Translations under genes and position numbers: made by a program | DNA from: Polaromonas sp. A23 | Lineage (GTDB): Bacteria > Pseudomonadota > Gammaproteobacteria > Burkholderiales > Burkholderiaceae_C | DNA: 64,000 bases | Reading direction: 5' to 3' | NCBI RefSeq assembly: GCF_002001015.1 | Contig: NZ_MUNO01000001.1 | Location: forward strand, 1-64,000 | In this document: in pieces, positions 44,547-54,915 of the stretch | How positions within the stretch are numbered: the first letter of the stretch is position 1 | Layout: the number at the start of each line of letters is the position of its first letter | The notes under the pieces: generated by a model | What the model saw: only the letters and a program-made list of their open reading frames with translations | What the model was told of the DNA's origin: nothing | The model's database searches: none

Positions 44547-46067
44547 ATGCAGTTAATTGCCCTTTTTCTTCTTTTGGCGCTGCCTTGGCTCAATCCGTTC
44601 GCCCCGGGGCCGGTGCCTGCTGCCGTGCCGCTGCTGTTCTCCTGGTTCTGCACTGCTGCATTGCTTGCGGCAGGCAGCCGTGTACCGATTTTGGCCCCGG
44701 CAGGGCGGCTGGTGGCGGCCTCTTCGTTGGCCTGGCTGGGTGCGGGCTTGCTCAGCAGTGTGATGGGCTTGTGGCAGTACCTTGGCGCAGGAGACAGCTT
44801 TCTGCCCTGGATAAATCAGGCCAGGTTGGGGGAGGCTTTCGCGAATTTGCGCCAGCGCAACCAATTTGCCAGCCTGACCAGCGTTGCCCTGGTGGTTCTC
44901 CTTTGGATGCCAGTCAATTTCACCAGGAACGTCGACGCTGCGCGGCAGTTTGACAGCAAATATCCATGGGTAGCCCCGTTGGCGGCGGGACTGCTGGCAG
45001 CTGGTAATGCCGCCTCCTCGTCGCGAACCGGGTTGTTGCAGCTTTTTCTGATTTGCGCGCTGTGCTGGATCTGGGGCGGTTGGCGTCAGCCATTTGTTCG
45101 CCGCGTGTTGTTGGCCGCGGTGCTGGCTTATGTGCTCGCGGCGCTGGTGTTGCCCTGGCTGGGAGGGTTGGATCTGATGGGCCACGGCATGGTCGCTCGC
45201 TTGCGTGCTGGTGACGCAGTTTGTACCGGCCGTCTTACCCTCTGGGCGAACGTATTGACGCTCATTGCGCAAAAGCCCTGGTTTGGTTGGGGCTGGGGCG
45301 AGCTGGACTACGCGCACTACATGACACTTTTCCCGGGCGGGCGGTTTTGCGACATTCTGGACAACGCCCACAACTTGCCCCTGCACCTGGCAGTAGAACT
45401 CGGTATTCCTACTGCACTGACTGTATGTGCTGCGCTCGGTTGGATCGTTTGGCGTACAAGGCCCTTGCGCGAAACGAATTCGGCCCGCCAGATGGCCTGG
45501 AGCGTGCTGGCCGTGATCATGCTGCACAGCCTGCTGGAGTACCCGCTTTGGTACGGGCCGTTCCAGATGGCGGTTGGCCTGTGCGTGTGGATGTTGTGGG
45601 TAACACCGCGGGAGCGCATCGCCGGCAACCCTGACGGTTCTCTCGTGGCGTTGGTGGTGCGGCTTGCTCTTGCCTCGGCCCTGTCCGCGGCCGTTGCCTA
45701 CGCCGCGTGGGATTACCACCGCGTCAGCCAGATCTACCGGGCGCCGGAGATGCGCGACCCAGCCTATCGTGGCGATACGGTGAGCAAGATCCGCGGGTCC
45801 TGGCTTTTCCGGAACCAGGTACGTTTTGCGGAGCTGACGACCACTGTACTGAAACGCGACAACGCGCAGTGGACGTTCGATACAGCCACAGGGTTGCTGC
45901 ATTTCTCGCCAGAACCGCGAGTGATCGAAAAGGTGATTGAAAGTGCCGTCATGCTTGGGCGTGACGACGAAGCCTTGCTGCACCTCGTCCGTTACCGCGC
46001 TGCTTTTCCCAAAGAATATGAAAGATGGCGCCAGGTCAACGGGCTGGCCGGAGCGCCTGCAGACTGA
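44547..46067 (+). CDS. PglL/PilO-type O-oligosaccharyltransferase (Wzy_C family)
   Basis: The 506-aa inner-membrane protein has about ten helices. LRQRNQFA (residues 101-108) and the periplasmic Wzy_C motif DNAHNLPLH (His275 near the active site) are typical of pilin O-glycosylation ligases rather than WaaL. The C-terminal ~130 residues form a soluble helical part. It would transfer a lipid-linked glycan to Ser/Thr of a periplasmic protein, here most likely PilA encoded 17 kb upstream. ATG 44547 lacks a clear Shine-Dalgarno. It converges on moaC after 8 nt. Confidence 0.82.
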   Translation: MQLIALFLLLALPWLNPFAPGPVPAAVPLLFSWFCTAALLAAGSRVPILAPAGRLVAASSLAWLGAGLLSSVMGLWQYLGAGDSFLPWINQARLGEAFANLRQRNQFASLTSVALVVLLWMPVNFTRNVDAARQFDSKYPWVAPLAAGLLAAGNAASSSRTGLLQLFLICALCWIWGGWRQPFVRRVLLAAVLAYVLAALVLPWLGGLDLMGHGMVARLRAGDAVCTGRLTLWANVLTLIAQKPWFGWGWGELDYAHYMTLFPGGRFCDILDNAHNLPLHLAVELGIPTALTVCAALGWIVWRTRPLRETNSARQMAWSVLAVIMLHSLLEYPLWYGPFQMAVGLCVWMLWVTPRERIAGNPDGSLVALVVRLALASALSAAVAYAAWDYHRVSQIYRAPEMRDPAYRGDTVSKIRGSWLFRNQVRFAELTTTVLKRDNAQWTFDTATGLLHFSPEPRVIEKVIESAVMLGRDDEALLHLVRYRAAFPKEYERWRQVNGLAGAPAD

Positions 46068-46075
46068 AGCGGAAG

Positions 46076-46564
46076 CTATGGTGTTGCAATAAAACTGCCC
46101 GATTTCCCGCCACGCTTTTCCAGCAATTTCACGTCAGTGATCGTCATGCCGCGATCGGCTGCCTTGCACATGTCATAAATGGTCAGCAAGGCTATTTGCA
46201 CCGCAGTCAGGGCCTCCATTTCTACGCCTGTCGGTCCGACCGTTTCCACCGTCGCCTGGCAAGAGATGCTGGCGCTGGCTGGGTTCGGATTGAAGTCGAT
46301 CGCAACACGGGTCAGTGCCAGCGGATGACACAGAGGAATCAAATCACTGGTTTTTTTTGCAGCCATAATGCCGGCAATCCGGGCAACCCCCAGTACATCA
46401 CCCTTCTTGGCGGTACCTTCCAGGATGATGGCCAGTGTGGCAGGATTCATGCTGATGCGGCCTTGCGCCACAGCCACGCGGTGCGTGGCGGATTTGGCCG
46501 TGACATCCACCATATGGGCCTGCCCCTGACTGTCAAAATGTGTCAACGGTGAAGTTGTGGTCAT
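46076..46564 (-). CDS. moaC: Cyclic pyranopterin monophosphate synthase MoaC
   Basis: The 162-aa enzyme converts the GTP-derived MoaA product to cyclic pyranopterin in molybdenum cofactor synthesis. [35 protein letters not shown] and [21 protein letters not shown] are family signatures, and the length is standard. It sits as a single gene between the pglL-like gene and tfpZ on the opposite strand; no other moa gene is near. Its divergence from tfpZ leaves a 41-nt gap. Confidence 0.97.
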   Translation of the reverse strand: MTTTSPLTHFDSQGQAHMVDVTAKSATHRVAVAQGRISMNPATLAIILEGTAKKGDVLGVARIAGIMAAKKTSDLIPLCHPLALTRVAIDFNPNPASASISCQATVETVGPTGVEMEALTAVQIALLTIYDMCKAADRGMTITDVKLLEKRGGKSGSFIATP

Positions 46565-46605
46565 GTTGTTACGAAACCTTTACAAGCAACCGTCATCATA
46601 AGAGC

Positions 46606-47391
46606 ATGCCTGCATTTTCTTTTTCCCCCTCCCTGAAAAGCCGCCTGTTGGCGGCTGGCATTCATCTGACGCTCAGTCTGGCCGTTGCAGTTCTGGCGGC
46701 CTGGCTGGTATTTGCGCTCTGGTATCCCTACCCCTACCGGGAAATTTCCGGCGGTCGCGAGTTGTTTCTCATCGTGGTGACAGTCGATGTGATCATGGGG
46801 CCATTTTTGACCTTGTCGGTATTCAATCGCAGCAAGCCGGTTGGTGTGTTGCGTCGTGATTTGACGGTAATCGGTTTTCTGCAACTGGCTGCGCTGGTGT
46901 ATGGTTTATGGACCGTGGCTGTTGTGCGTCCGGTGCATCTGGCGTTTGAAATCGACCGGTTCCGGGTGGTTCATGCGGTGGATATTCCGAAGGGAGAGAT
47001 GAACCAGGCTCCCGCTGAGTTGCGGCATCTCTCCTGGACCGGGCCGACACTGGTTTCGGTTCGTGCTTTTAAAAACGAGGACGAGAAGCTCGAGACAACT
47101 CTGGCCGCTTTGGGAGGCGTTTCGTTGAGTGCCAGACCCTTCCTGTGGCAAAGCTACGAAAAAGCCAAATCGCAAATTCTCACTGCTGCCAAGCCGCTGA
47201 GCGACTTGAAAAACCGTTTCCCGGCGGAGTCTGGGACCATCGACGCAGCCCTGAAATCTGCTTCGGTTGGCGGCAACCCTGGTCGGTCCATAGGCTACGC
47301 GCCCATGAACAGCCGCGACAAGTTCTGGACAGTTTTGCTAGATCTTCATACCACCGAGGTGATTGCTTTTGTTCCCATTGACTCCTTCTAA
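46606..47391 (+). CDS. tfpZ: TfpX/TfpZ-family type IV pilin accessory protein
   Basis: The 261-aa inner-membrane protein has three N-terminal helices (about 12-38, 45-68, 80-100) with LFLIVVTVDVIMGPFLTLSVFNRSK, the TfpZ/TfpX signature. A periplasmic domain of about 150 residues follows. In Pseudomonas group III-V pilin loci, accessory proteins of this type are encoded next to pilA and affect pilus amount and length. It is separated from pilA by the glycan cluster here. The start at 46606 is chosen by alignment with family N-termini. The end overlaps the protease reading frame. Confidence 0.87.
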   Translation: MPAFSFSPSLKSRLLAAGIHLTLSLAVAVLAAWLVFALWYPYPYREISGGRELFLIVVTVDVIMGPFLTLSVFNRSKPVGVLRRDLTVIGFLQLAALVYGLWTVAVVRPVHLAFEIDRFRVVHAVDIPKGEMNQAPAELRHLSWTGPTLVSVRAFKNEDEKLETTLAALGGVSLSARPFLWQSYEKAKSQILTAAKPLSDLKNRFPAESGTIDAALKSASVGGNPGRSIGYAPMNSRDKFWTVLLDLHTTEVIAFVPIDSF

Positions 47392-48982
47392 ATGCTTTAA
47401 GCCAAACAGGCGGTTTGCCAAGGACTGCATTGCGCTAGCCGCTCTACTTCTGATAGTGTCGACAGACTTGTCGCGGGCTCAACAGGCTCCGGCCCGTCCC
47501 AGCGGCGCATTGCCGGCACTGGGCGACACCTCGGAACTGTCGGCCAGCGCTGAAAGGCGTATCGGCGACAGGATCGCCAGCAGCATCTACCGCGACCCGG
47601 ATTATCTGGACGACCCGGTGCTGGGTGATTATTTGCAAGGCATCTGGCAGCCGCTGATGACCGCGGCGCGGGCGCGCGGTGAACTTGGTCCCGAGCTGGA
47701 AACCAGGTTTGCCTGGGATGTCATGCAAATCCGCGACCGGTCGGTCAACGCGTTTGCCTTGCCGGGGGGATACCTCGGCGTGCACATGGGGCTGATAGCA
47801 GCGGTGTCGACACGCGACGAACTTGCTTCGGTTCTGGCGCACGAATTGACCCACGTGACGCAACGCCACATTTCACGCCTGATGAGCAAGCAAAAGGAGC
47901 AGATGCCCTGGCTGGTGGCCGCCATGATCCTGGGTGCGTTGGCGGCAAGCAAGAACCCCGAGCTGGCCAATGCAGCAATTACCGGCGGACAGGCAGCGGC
48001 CGTGCAAAACCAGCTCAATTTTTCGCGCGACATGGAGCGGGAGGCCGACCGCGTGGGCTTTGGCGTCATGTCTGATGCCGGGTTCGACCAGCTGGGTTTC
48101 GCCGGCATGTTTGACAAGCTGCAACAGGCGTCGCGGCTCAATGACAACGGCTCTTTTCCCTACCTGCGCAGCCACCCGCTGACTACCGAACGGATTGCAG
48201 AGGTCAAGGGCCGGTTGCAGCTCGATGGCAACACACCCCCGTCGCGTGCCACAGCAGAGGCAGGTACGGCGCGGACGGTGCACGCAATGATGGCCGCCCG
48301 GGCGCGTGTGTTGGGTGGCCCGGGGGTTGACGGCTTGCGTCCCTTGGTGATTGAGGCACAGGCGCTACCGCAGCCGGCTGTAGCGACCGCGCCGTTGACG
48401 GCCAGGGACGCCGGCATCCTGTACGGCGGAGCCCTGGCGGCCAGCAGGCTTCGCGACCACGCGCTCGCGCGCAGTCTGGCTGGCCGGCTGAAGGCAGCTA
48501 CAGCACCAACCAGAGCGCTGGCCGAGCCGGCAGAATGTCTTGCGCTTGAACTTGAACTGGCCGCAGGCGGCACGACAGCCTTGCCCCGTCTTGCCAACAC
48601 CAGCAGCCGGGCCGCCTTGCTGTTGCAGTCGCGGGCCGATCTGGCCATGGGGCGAGGACTCCAGGATGTGTCAGGCGCACTGCAAAATTGGGTCAGCAAC
48701 CACCCGCGGGACGCCGTTGCCTGGCAACTGCTGGCGACGGCGTATGGCCAGCAAGGCCAGACGCTCAGGGCGATTCGCGCTGATGCGGAAAGCCGCGTGG
48801 CCCAGCTCGACTACGGCGCCGCAAGAGACAGATTCAGGGCTGCACAGGATGTGATACGAAGCGGTCGGGACGGCGGCGCCGGCGCCAACAGCTATATTGA
48901 AGCGTCCATCATCGACACGCGCGCAAGAGAGATCGACCAGTTACTTCGGGAACAGGCGCTCGAGGAAAAACTCAATCGCTAG
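47369..48982 (+). CDS. M48-family periplasmic metalloprotease with TPR tail (BepA/YfgC-like)
   Basis: The 537-aa protein starts with a signal peptide (hydrophobic about 20-35, cleavage near SRAQQ) and an M48 domain with zinc motif HELTH (158-162) and the third ligand in MEREADRVGF. The C-terminal half is TPR-like helices (about 330-520). BepA-type proteases help assemble or clear outer-membrane proteins such as LptD. There is no ATG: TTG 47369, 9 nt after GAGG (47356-47359), fits best, giving a 23-nt overlap with tfpZ; TTG 47363 and 47378 are alternatives. Its 3' end overlaps the next gene on the other strand by 42 nt. Confidence 0.87.
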   Translation: MFPLTPSKCFKPNRRFAKDCIALAALLLIVSTDLSRAQQAPARPSGALPALGDTSELSASAERRIGDRIASSIYRDPDYLDDPVLGDYLQGIWQPLMTAARARGELGPELETRFAWDVMQIRDRSVNAFALPGGYLGVHMGLIAAVSTRDELASVLAHELTHVTQRHISRLMSKQKEQMPWLVAAMILGALAASKNPELANAAITGGQAAAVQNQLNFSRDMEREADRVGFGVMSDAGFDQLGFAGMFDKLQQASRLNDNGSFPYLRSHPLTTERIAEVKGRLQLDGNTPPSRATAEAGTARTVHAMMAARARVLGGPGVDGLRPLVIEAQALPQPAVATAPLTARDAGILYGGALAASRLRDHALARSLAGRLKAATAPTRALAEPAECLALELELAAGGTTALPRLANTSSRAALLLQSRADLAMGRGLQDVSGALQNWVSNHPRDAVAWQLLATAYGQQGQTLRAIRADAESRVAQLDYGAARDRFRAAQDVIRSGRDGGAGANSYIEASIIDTRAREIDQLLREQALEEKLNR

Positions 48983-49291
48983 TTGCAGCACGGAGTAGAT
49001 CAGCGAACCGATCAGGGCGGCGACAAAGCCGGTGACTTGCAGTCCGCTGAGCAGGCTGGCCGCGGCCCAGAACATCAGGGCGTTGATGACAAAAAGGAAC
49101 AGTCCCAGCGTTACAAGCGTGACCGGTAGCGTCAGCAACACCAATATTGGTCGGACCACGGCATTCAGTGCACCGAGCACGGCTGCTGCAAGCAGTGCTG
49201 CCGGAAAGCTCGTCACGGTGACGCCGGAGTAAAGATAAGCCACCGCCAGCAAGGCGGCAGCACTGAAAATCCACTTGATGATGAGTTTCAT
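48941..49291 (-). CDS. Phage-holin-family/YvlD-like small membrane protein
   Basis: The 116-aa protein is almost wholly hydrophobic with four helices (IKWIFSAAALLAVAYL, AALLAAAVLGALNAVVRPIL, LPVTLVTLGLFLFVINALM, VAALIGSLIYSVLQLAIEF), the pattern of the family named phage holin IV / DUF360. It is a chromosomal membrane protein of unknown role; no phage genes are near. It converges with the M48 gene and overlaps its last 42 nt. Confidence 0.85.
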   Translation of the reverse strand: MKLIIKWIFSAAALLAVAYLYSGVTVTSFPAALLAAAVLGALNAVVRPILVLLTLPVTLVTLGLFLFVINALMFWAAASLLSGLQVTGFVAALIGSLIYSVLQLAIEFFLERLFPK

Positions 49292-49362
49292 GGGCGCAAG
49301 AATAGCACCCTGTGCGGTCCCTGGCCACGAGGGTCAGGAGGCCGCATTCAGGAGCTGCCGGC

Positions 49363-49812
49363 TCAGTCCACCGCCAGCAGCATGCCGGTGCCGGCCACCA
49401 CCGCGGCGTAACCCCATACGCCTTGCGCTTCTTGGGGTTGTTGGCGTGTGACAGGCGGCAAGTCCTGGCCGAGCTTGGGCCGGCGTGCGTCCAGCACGCG
49501 TCCCGAGCCATATTGGGCCATCAGCGAATCTGTCAAATCGCACAGGGGGCCGCTGGCCACCTGGGTGATCACCGAGTCGCCTGGGCCCTGCAGCAAGGGG
49601 ATGACCTGTGCGAAGACCTTTTCTGCCCATTTGCCGCGCCAACTTTGACGTGCGCTGTTGGTGACCCATTTGCTGGCGTGGTGGGTAACGCGCGGCGCAC
49701 AGCCGACCACGATCCAGCGCGTAGGTGTGCGCCCCTCGCCGGATGGAAGCATCGGCGTCAGCATCTTCAATGCGTAGGCGGCTTCATCAATGTAAACGAT
49801 CATGTTGTCCAT
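49363..49812 (-). CDS. Uncharacterised protein with possible C-terminal membrane anchor
   Basis: The 149-aa product begins MDNMIVYIDEAAYALKMLTPML, followed by RWIVVGCAPRVTHHASKWV and ending in a short hydrophobic stretch (GYAAVVAGTGMLLAVD). I do not recognise a family. AAGGAG lies 6 nt before the ATG, and the codon pattern is genuine. It is 63 nt downstream of the riboswitch-controlled TerC gene on the same strand, so it may share the manganese-responsive transcript. Confidence 0.7.
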   Translation of the reverse strand: MDNMIVYIDEAAYALKMLTPMLPSGEGRTPTRWIVVGCAPRVTHHASKWVTNSARQSWRGKWAEKVFAQVIPLLQGPGDSVITQVASGPLCDLTDSLMAQYGSGRVLDARRPKLGQDLPPVTRQQPQEAQGVWGYAAVVAGTGMLLAVD

Positions 49813-49875
49813 AAAGTTCTCCTTGGTTTTACGTGCTATGCGGACTCTCTGGCTCTCTCTCTTGCTCGGTGGTAT

Positions 49876-50604
49876 TTATTCAGTGATGAGTTTGTGCCCC
49901 TCACTGGATTTGGTACGGCGCGTGGCCCACCAGCCCGCGCCCAGCACGCCGGCGACGGCCAGGGCATAAGTGCCCCATTCGGCGATGTTGTGCAGGGTTT
50001 CGGCGCTTGCAATTGCGTCGGGGCCGCCGTAGATGCCGTCAAGCAGCGGCTCGCTCACAATCATCTTGGCTGCTGTGAAGGCCAGTACGGCAGCGCCAAT
50101 GTTGATGATCGCGGGGAAGCGTTCGACCAGCTTGAGCACCAAGGTGCTGCCAAACACGACAATGGGCACACTGACCAGCAGCCCGATGATGACCAGGTCA
50201 AATGAGCCGTGCGCGGCGCCTGCCACACCCAGCACGTTGTCAATGCCCATGAGCGCGTCGGCCACCACAATGGTTTTCATCGCACCCCAGAAGGTACTGG
50301 CCGCAGGGCCGTCGTGTTCCTTGTCGTCGGTGTCAGCCAGCAGCTTGTAAGCGATCCACAACAGGCCCAGGCCGCCGACGAGCATCAGGCCCGGAATTTT
50401 GAGAAGCCACACCACGCCTATCGTCATGGCCGATCGCACTGCGATGGCGCCGACGGCGCCCCAGGCAATCGCTTTTTTCTGCAGATGCGGGGGCAGGTTG
50501 CGCGCGGCCAGTGCGATCACGATGGCGTTGTCGCCGGCCAGCACAAGGTCAATCAGGATGATGGCCAGCAGGGCCGTCCACCAGGGGGTAGAGAAAAGTT
50601 CCAT
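49876..50604 (-). CDS. TerC/Alx-family integral membrane protein (second copy), probable manganese exporter
   Basis: The 242-aa protein has about seven helices and the motifs IDLVLAGDNAIVIALAARNLP (about 18-38) and VVADALMGIDNVLGVAGAAHG. It is related to but clearly different from the 9749-10450 protein. E. coli homologue Alx (MeeY) exports manganese and is controlled by a yybP-ykoY riboswitch; a matching aptamer lies in the leader here (50745-50890). GGAG lies about 9 nt before the ATG. Context makes manganese export more likely than tellurite resistance. Confidence 0.92.
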   Translation of the reverse strand: MELFSTPWWTALLAIILIDLVLAGDNAIVIALAARNLPPHLQKKAIAWGAVGAIAVRSAMTIGVVWLLKIPGLMLVGGLGLLWIAYKLLADTDDKEHDGPAASTFWGAMKTIVVADALMGIDNVLGVAGAAHGSFDLVIIGLLVSVPIVVFGSTLVLKLVERFPAIINIGAAVLAFTAAKMIVSEPLLDGIYGGPDAIASAETLHNIAEWGTYALAVAGVLGAGWWATRRTKSSEGHKLITE

Positions 50605-50724
50605 GTTTCACAGACTCCATATCGAGTTTCGACGTGAAAATCCGCAGGCGGATTTCCGGCTTCGTTGAAACCGACAGGTCTGTGAGTGGATGCCGCTGGT
50701 TAAAAGGCCGCGAGCACCTCGATC

Positions 50725-50740
50725 AAACCTGTACAGGTTT
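50725..50740. promoter_or_regulatory. 16-bp palindrome directly after the riboswitch aptamer
   Basis: aaacctgtacaggttt is a perfect palindrome 4 nt downstream of the aptamer's P1 stem (minus strand) and 120 nt before the TerC start. It may be part of the expression platform, or a separate operator. No T tract follows, so a simple terminator is unlikely. Confidence 0.5.
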
Positions 50741-50744
50741 CAAT

Positions 50745-50890
50745 CGAAGGTCTGGCTCGACATGCAGTGTCTCTACATGTCCAGCAAGCCGGAAGCGTTA
50801 GCTTCGAAATGACGACTTGCCGTAGCGATTTTGCTGTTTGGTCTGTTTTATCTTGTAGTGCAGCAAAACGAGGGAGTTACTCCCCTTCGT
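50745..50890 (-). ncRNA. yybP-ykoY manganese riboswitch
   Basis: On the minus strand the conserved elements appear in order: ggggagta (50885-50878), gtcgtca (50816-50810), ccggctt (50792-50786) and agccagacctt (50757-50747). The ends cgaagg and ccttcg pair as P1. These are the hallmark segments of yybP-ykoY aptamers, which bind Mn2+ and raise expression of TerC/Alx and MntP exporters. The leader to the TerC ATG is about 280 nt. Upstream, 50891-51062 should hold the promoter; I could not fix it. Confidence 0.93.
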
Positions 50891-51062
50891 GCCTGCATTT
50901 TACCGATAGATTTTGATTTAGCGCAAGTCCCGTTCTTGTAGGACTTTCCCGCGAATCAGGCATTCCCTCAGATCTTCTCGCCGATAATCCTTCGTCCGGC
51001 AGTTCCTTGTCCTCGGCGCGCCTGCACGCGCGGTTTACATTTCCACCTCTTCTCCTTCTCCA

Positions 51063-51503
51063 ATGCCCGGCGTCCACATTACCGATATCGAAGCCGCGAT
51101 CAATTACTGGCGCGAGAAAAAACCGTCGCCCGACGGCGTAACTCTTGCGCCCGAACTGCGAGCCCTGGCCGAGGTCTATGCCTTGCTGGTTTTCTACCGT
51201 GAGGATGAGGCGGATGTAACCGGTTTTCCACTGGCGGCCATGACGGCCTGGCGGGCCTGGTATGACACGACGGCAGATACGCCCTGCATTGCCATCTGCT
51301 CGACCAGCCAGGGTGACGAGTTGTGCAAAGGCTGTGGCCGCACTTTTGAAGAGGTGCAACTCTGGCCCGAGATGAGCCCGGTCGCCAAACGCGGCACCTG
51401 GCGGCGCATCACACAGGAGGCGACTGCGTGGCGGTTCGGCCGTTATGCCGATCGTGCGCTGGAAAACCGGGACCAGCCTGCCGGCGGTGCCTTGAATTCT
51501 TAG
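51063..51503 (+). CDS. Protein with DUF3717-like and DUF1289-like parts
   Basis: The 146-aa protein has an N-terminal helical part (HITDIEAAINYWREKKPSPD, DUF3717-like) and a Cys-containing C-terminal part (PCIAICSTS, CKGCGRTFEEVQLW, DUF1289-like). The three or four Cys suggest a small metal or Fe-S site. The function is unknown. It is divergent from the riboswitch-TerC unit. Confidence 0.82.
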   Translation: MPGVHITDIEAAINYWREKKPSPDGVTLAPELRALAEVYALLVFYREDEADVTGFPLAAMTAWRAWYDTTADTPCIAICSTSQGDELCKGCGRTFEEVQLWPEMSPVAKRGTWRRITQEATAWRFGRYADRALENRDQPAGGALNS

Positions 51504-51569
51504 AGTTTTCGCTCGTTGCTCCTTATCTGGCGGGCATTGTCAGCTATGGATTCAGGAGTAAACTGAAGC

Positions 51570-51878
51570 ATGCTTCGCCTTGCACGCGCTCCCAATATCG
51601 CCATTGCGGCACTCTGGGCCGACGTGCTGCAGCAGGCAGGTTTCTCGGCCACGGTGCAGCGCTACTTTCTCGGTAGCGTGGCTGGGGAGTTACCGCCGGA
51701 CCAGTGCCAGCCCGAAGTCTGGTTGACGCATGACCACGAAAAGCCACGGGCAGAAGCCTTGCTGCACAGCCTGCAGAACCTGCCGCAGCGGCACTGGCAT
51801 TGCATCTGCGGTGAAACGGTAGACGGTGGTTTTGAGCAATGCTGGGCCTGTGGTGCCGACATGCCGGTGCCCGCCTGA
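51570..51878 (+). CDS. Small DUF2007-like protein with zinc ribbon
   Basis: The 102-aa protein has an N-terminal ferredoxin-like segment (RLARAPNIAIAALWADVLQQ) typical of the DUF2007 'signal transducing' group, and C-terminal CIC and CWACG pairs forming a zinc-ribbon-like site (residues 78-96). No enzymatic motif is seen. It lies 66 nt after the previous gene and may be cotranscribed. Confidence 0.75.
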   Translation: MLRLARAPNIAIAALWADVLQQAGFSATVQRYFLGSVAGELPPDQCQPEVWLTHDHEKPRAEALLHSLQNLPQRHWHCICGETVDGGFEQCWACGADMPVPA

Positions 51879-51898
51879 AACAGGGTCCCCGCATTTTC

Positions 51899-51991
51899 AA
51901 GCAGGGGCCGCGGGTCTGGCTTTGCCAGCCCGCAGGCGCAGCGGCCCCCTCGGGGGCAGGGAGCTACACGCAGTGAGCGACCGTGGGTGCC
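51899..51991 (-). repeat. Dispersed repeat family R2, downstream of purB
   Basis: The copy begins gcaggggccgcggg and ends near cagtgagcgaccgtggg, almost the same as 2760-2854. It fills the gap between the convergent zinc-ribbon gene and purB, reaching the purB stop codon. It can form strong hairpins and might act as a bidirectional terminator. Confidence 0.8.
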
Positions 51992-53506
<1,515 letters not shown>

Positions 53507-53562
53507 TTAAAGTTGCGTTGTGAGCCAAACGGGCTCCCTGGCCCACGACAAAAGATTGACTT

Positions 53563-54189
53563 ATGAAACTCATTGGATCCCATAGCAGCCCCTATGTGCG
53601 CAAGGTGCGCATTGTCATGGCTGAAAAAAAGCTCGACTACCAGTTCGTCCTTGAAGATGTCTGGGCAGCAGGTACGAGCATGTCCGAATCCAATCCGCTG
53701 GGCAAGGTTCCTTGCCTGGTCATGGAAGGCTCCAACGGCTCTGAAGAGGCCGTGTTCGATTCGCGCGTAATCGTCGAATACCTGGATACGCTCTCGCCGG
53801 TCGGCAAGCTTATTCCGGTGCAGGGCCGTGAACGCGCCGAGGTAAAAACCTGGGAAGCGCTTGCAGACGGCCTGCTGGACGCGGCCATTCTGGCCCGGCT
53901 GGAGGCCACCTGGGCCGGCCGCAACGACAAGCAGCGCAGTCAGGCGTGGATTGATCGCCAGTTGAAAAAAATCCATGACACCGTGCGTGCGATGAGCACT
54001 GGCCTGGGTGACAAACCCTTTTGCAGCGGCATTCATCTGAGCCTGTCGGATATCTCGGTCGGTTGTGCACTGGGTTACCTGGACTTCCGTTTCGCGCAGA
54101 TCGACTGGCGCACGTCATACCCCAACCTGGCTCGGCTCCATGAAAAGCTGATGCAGCGTCCCAGCTTCATCGACACCCAGCCCGCCTAG
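53563..54189 (+). CDS. Glutathione S-transferase family protein (YibF-like)
   Basis: The 208-aa protein has a thioredoxin-fold N-domain (MKLIGSHSSPYVRKVRIV; SNPLGKVPCLV with the cis-Pro, and DSRVIVEYLD) and an all-helical C-domain (SLSDISVGCALGYLDFR). Ser8 or Ser9 stands at the catalytic position. It is divergent from purB. The substrate is unknown. Confidence 0.9.
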   Translation: MKLIGSHSSPYVRKVRIVMAEKKLDYQFVLEDVWAAGTSMSESNPLGKVPCLVMEGSNGSEEAVFDSRVIVEYLDTLSPVGKLIPVQGRERAEVKTWEALADGLLDAAILARLEATWAGRNDKQRSQAWIDRQLKKIHDTVRAMSTGLGDKPFCSGIHLSLSDISVGCALGYLDFRFAQIDWRTSYPNLARLHEKLMQRPSFIDTQPA

Positions 54190-54201
54190 CTTTAAGCGTC
54201 A

Positions 54202-54250
54202 AACTGGCTGTTAGCCCTTGTCAAGAGGGTATAGGTAGCTATAAAAACAG
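54202..54250 (-). repeat. Dispersed repeat family R1, copy D
   Basis: Read on the minus strand it starts cctgtttttatagct and ends gggctaacagccagtt. It sits 13 nt after the glutathione transferase gene and is a diverged copy. Confidence 0.55.
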
Positions 54251-54890
54251 GAGCAAGCCGCTTCCTGATCCAGCGCAAGCTGCTCGCCCGCAGGCGGCTT
54301 TCACGGTCACTGCCAGGTTTAAACAACGCGAGATCGGCGTTGGCTCCGCGGCCGTCTGCCGGCAATGGTCGCCTGGAAGCAGACCCAGGCCGGGCAAGTC
54401 AGCCCAGCCGCTGGAAGATAAAAATGCTGCGAAGCGCCCCGACGCGAACAAGGGAGGGAGGGAGGAGGAGGAGAACCGCCTCGGGATTGCATCCTGACCA
54501 CAAGGGTCTGGAAGTCTTCGCAACAAAAAACAGGTGGTGCCGATGTAATGCTTGGTGGAGCGAGAGCGGCACAGGTAAAGATCAGAGTTCGAAAATTACC
54601 CGGCAGTTCCCTGGCGGCAGAACAATCGAGGTAAAGTTTTGTTAACGGCGAAAGAGCTTCAGGAAGTTAAATTCGCGCCTCCTACGCTACGGTTGGACTT
54701 CGCAGCGCCGGTGCCCGGACCCGGCGGCCCGGAGGATTGCGACGTGCGAGTCACGGCTGTTCTGGCGGCATTGGCTGCTATCCAGAGCCACGGGAACGGT
54801 GTAGAAGGACCAAAGAGGTTCAAAAGAGCTCAACCCTCCTGAATCTTTCGCGAAATGGGCCTAAAAGGCCCTGTTGAAAAGAGTTGTCAC

Positions 54891-54915
54891 ATTCAGCCCC
54901 TAAAATTGGCTGAAT
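54891..54915. promoter_or_regulatory. Palindrome upstream of the desaturase-like gene
   Basis: attcagcc and ggctgaat are perfect 8-nt arms around a 9-nt AT-rich spacer, ending 32 nt before the ATG. This is the place of an operator overlapping a promoter or the RNA start. No regulator gene is adjacent. Confidence 0.45.

Noticed and set aside
48941-49291. Prophage remnant suggested by the holin-family name
   Set aside because: The family is a common chromosomal membrane protein; no lysin, integrase, tail or attachment site is visible.
54639-54842. Possible 67-aa gene upstream of the desaturase-like gene
   Set aside because: TTG start, no Shine-Dalgarno, no recognisable motif, and it overlaps other short frames on the opposite strand.
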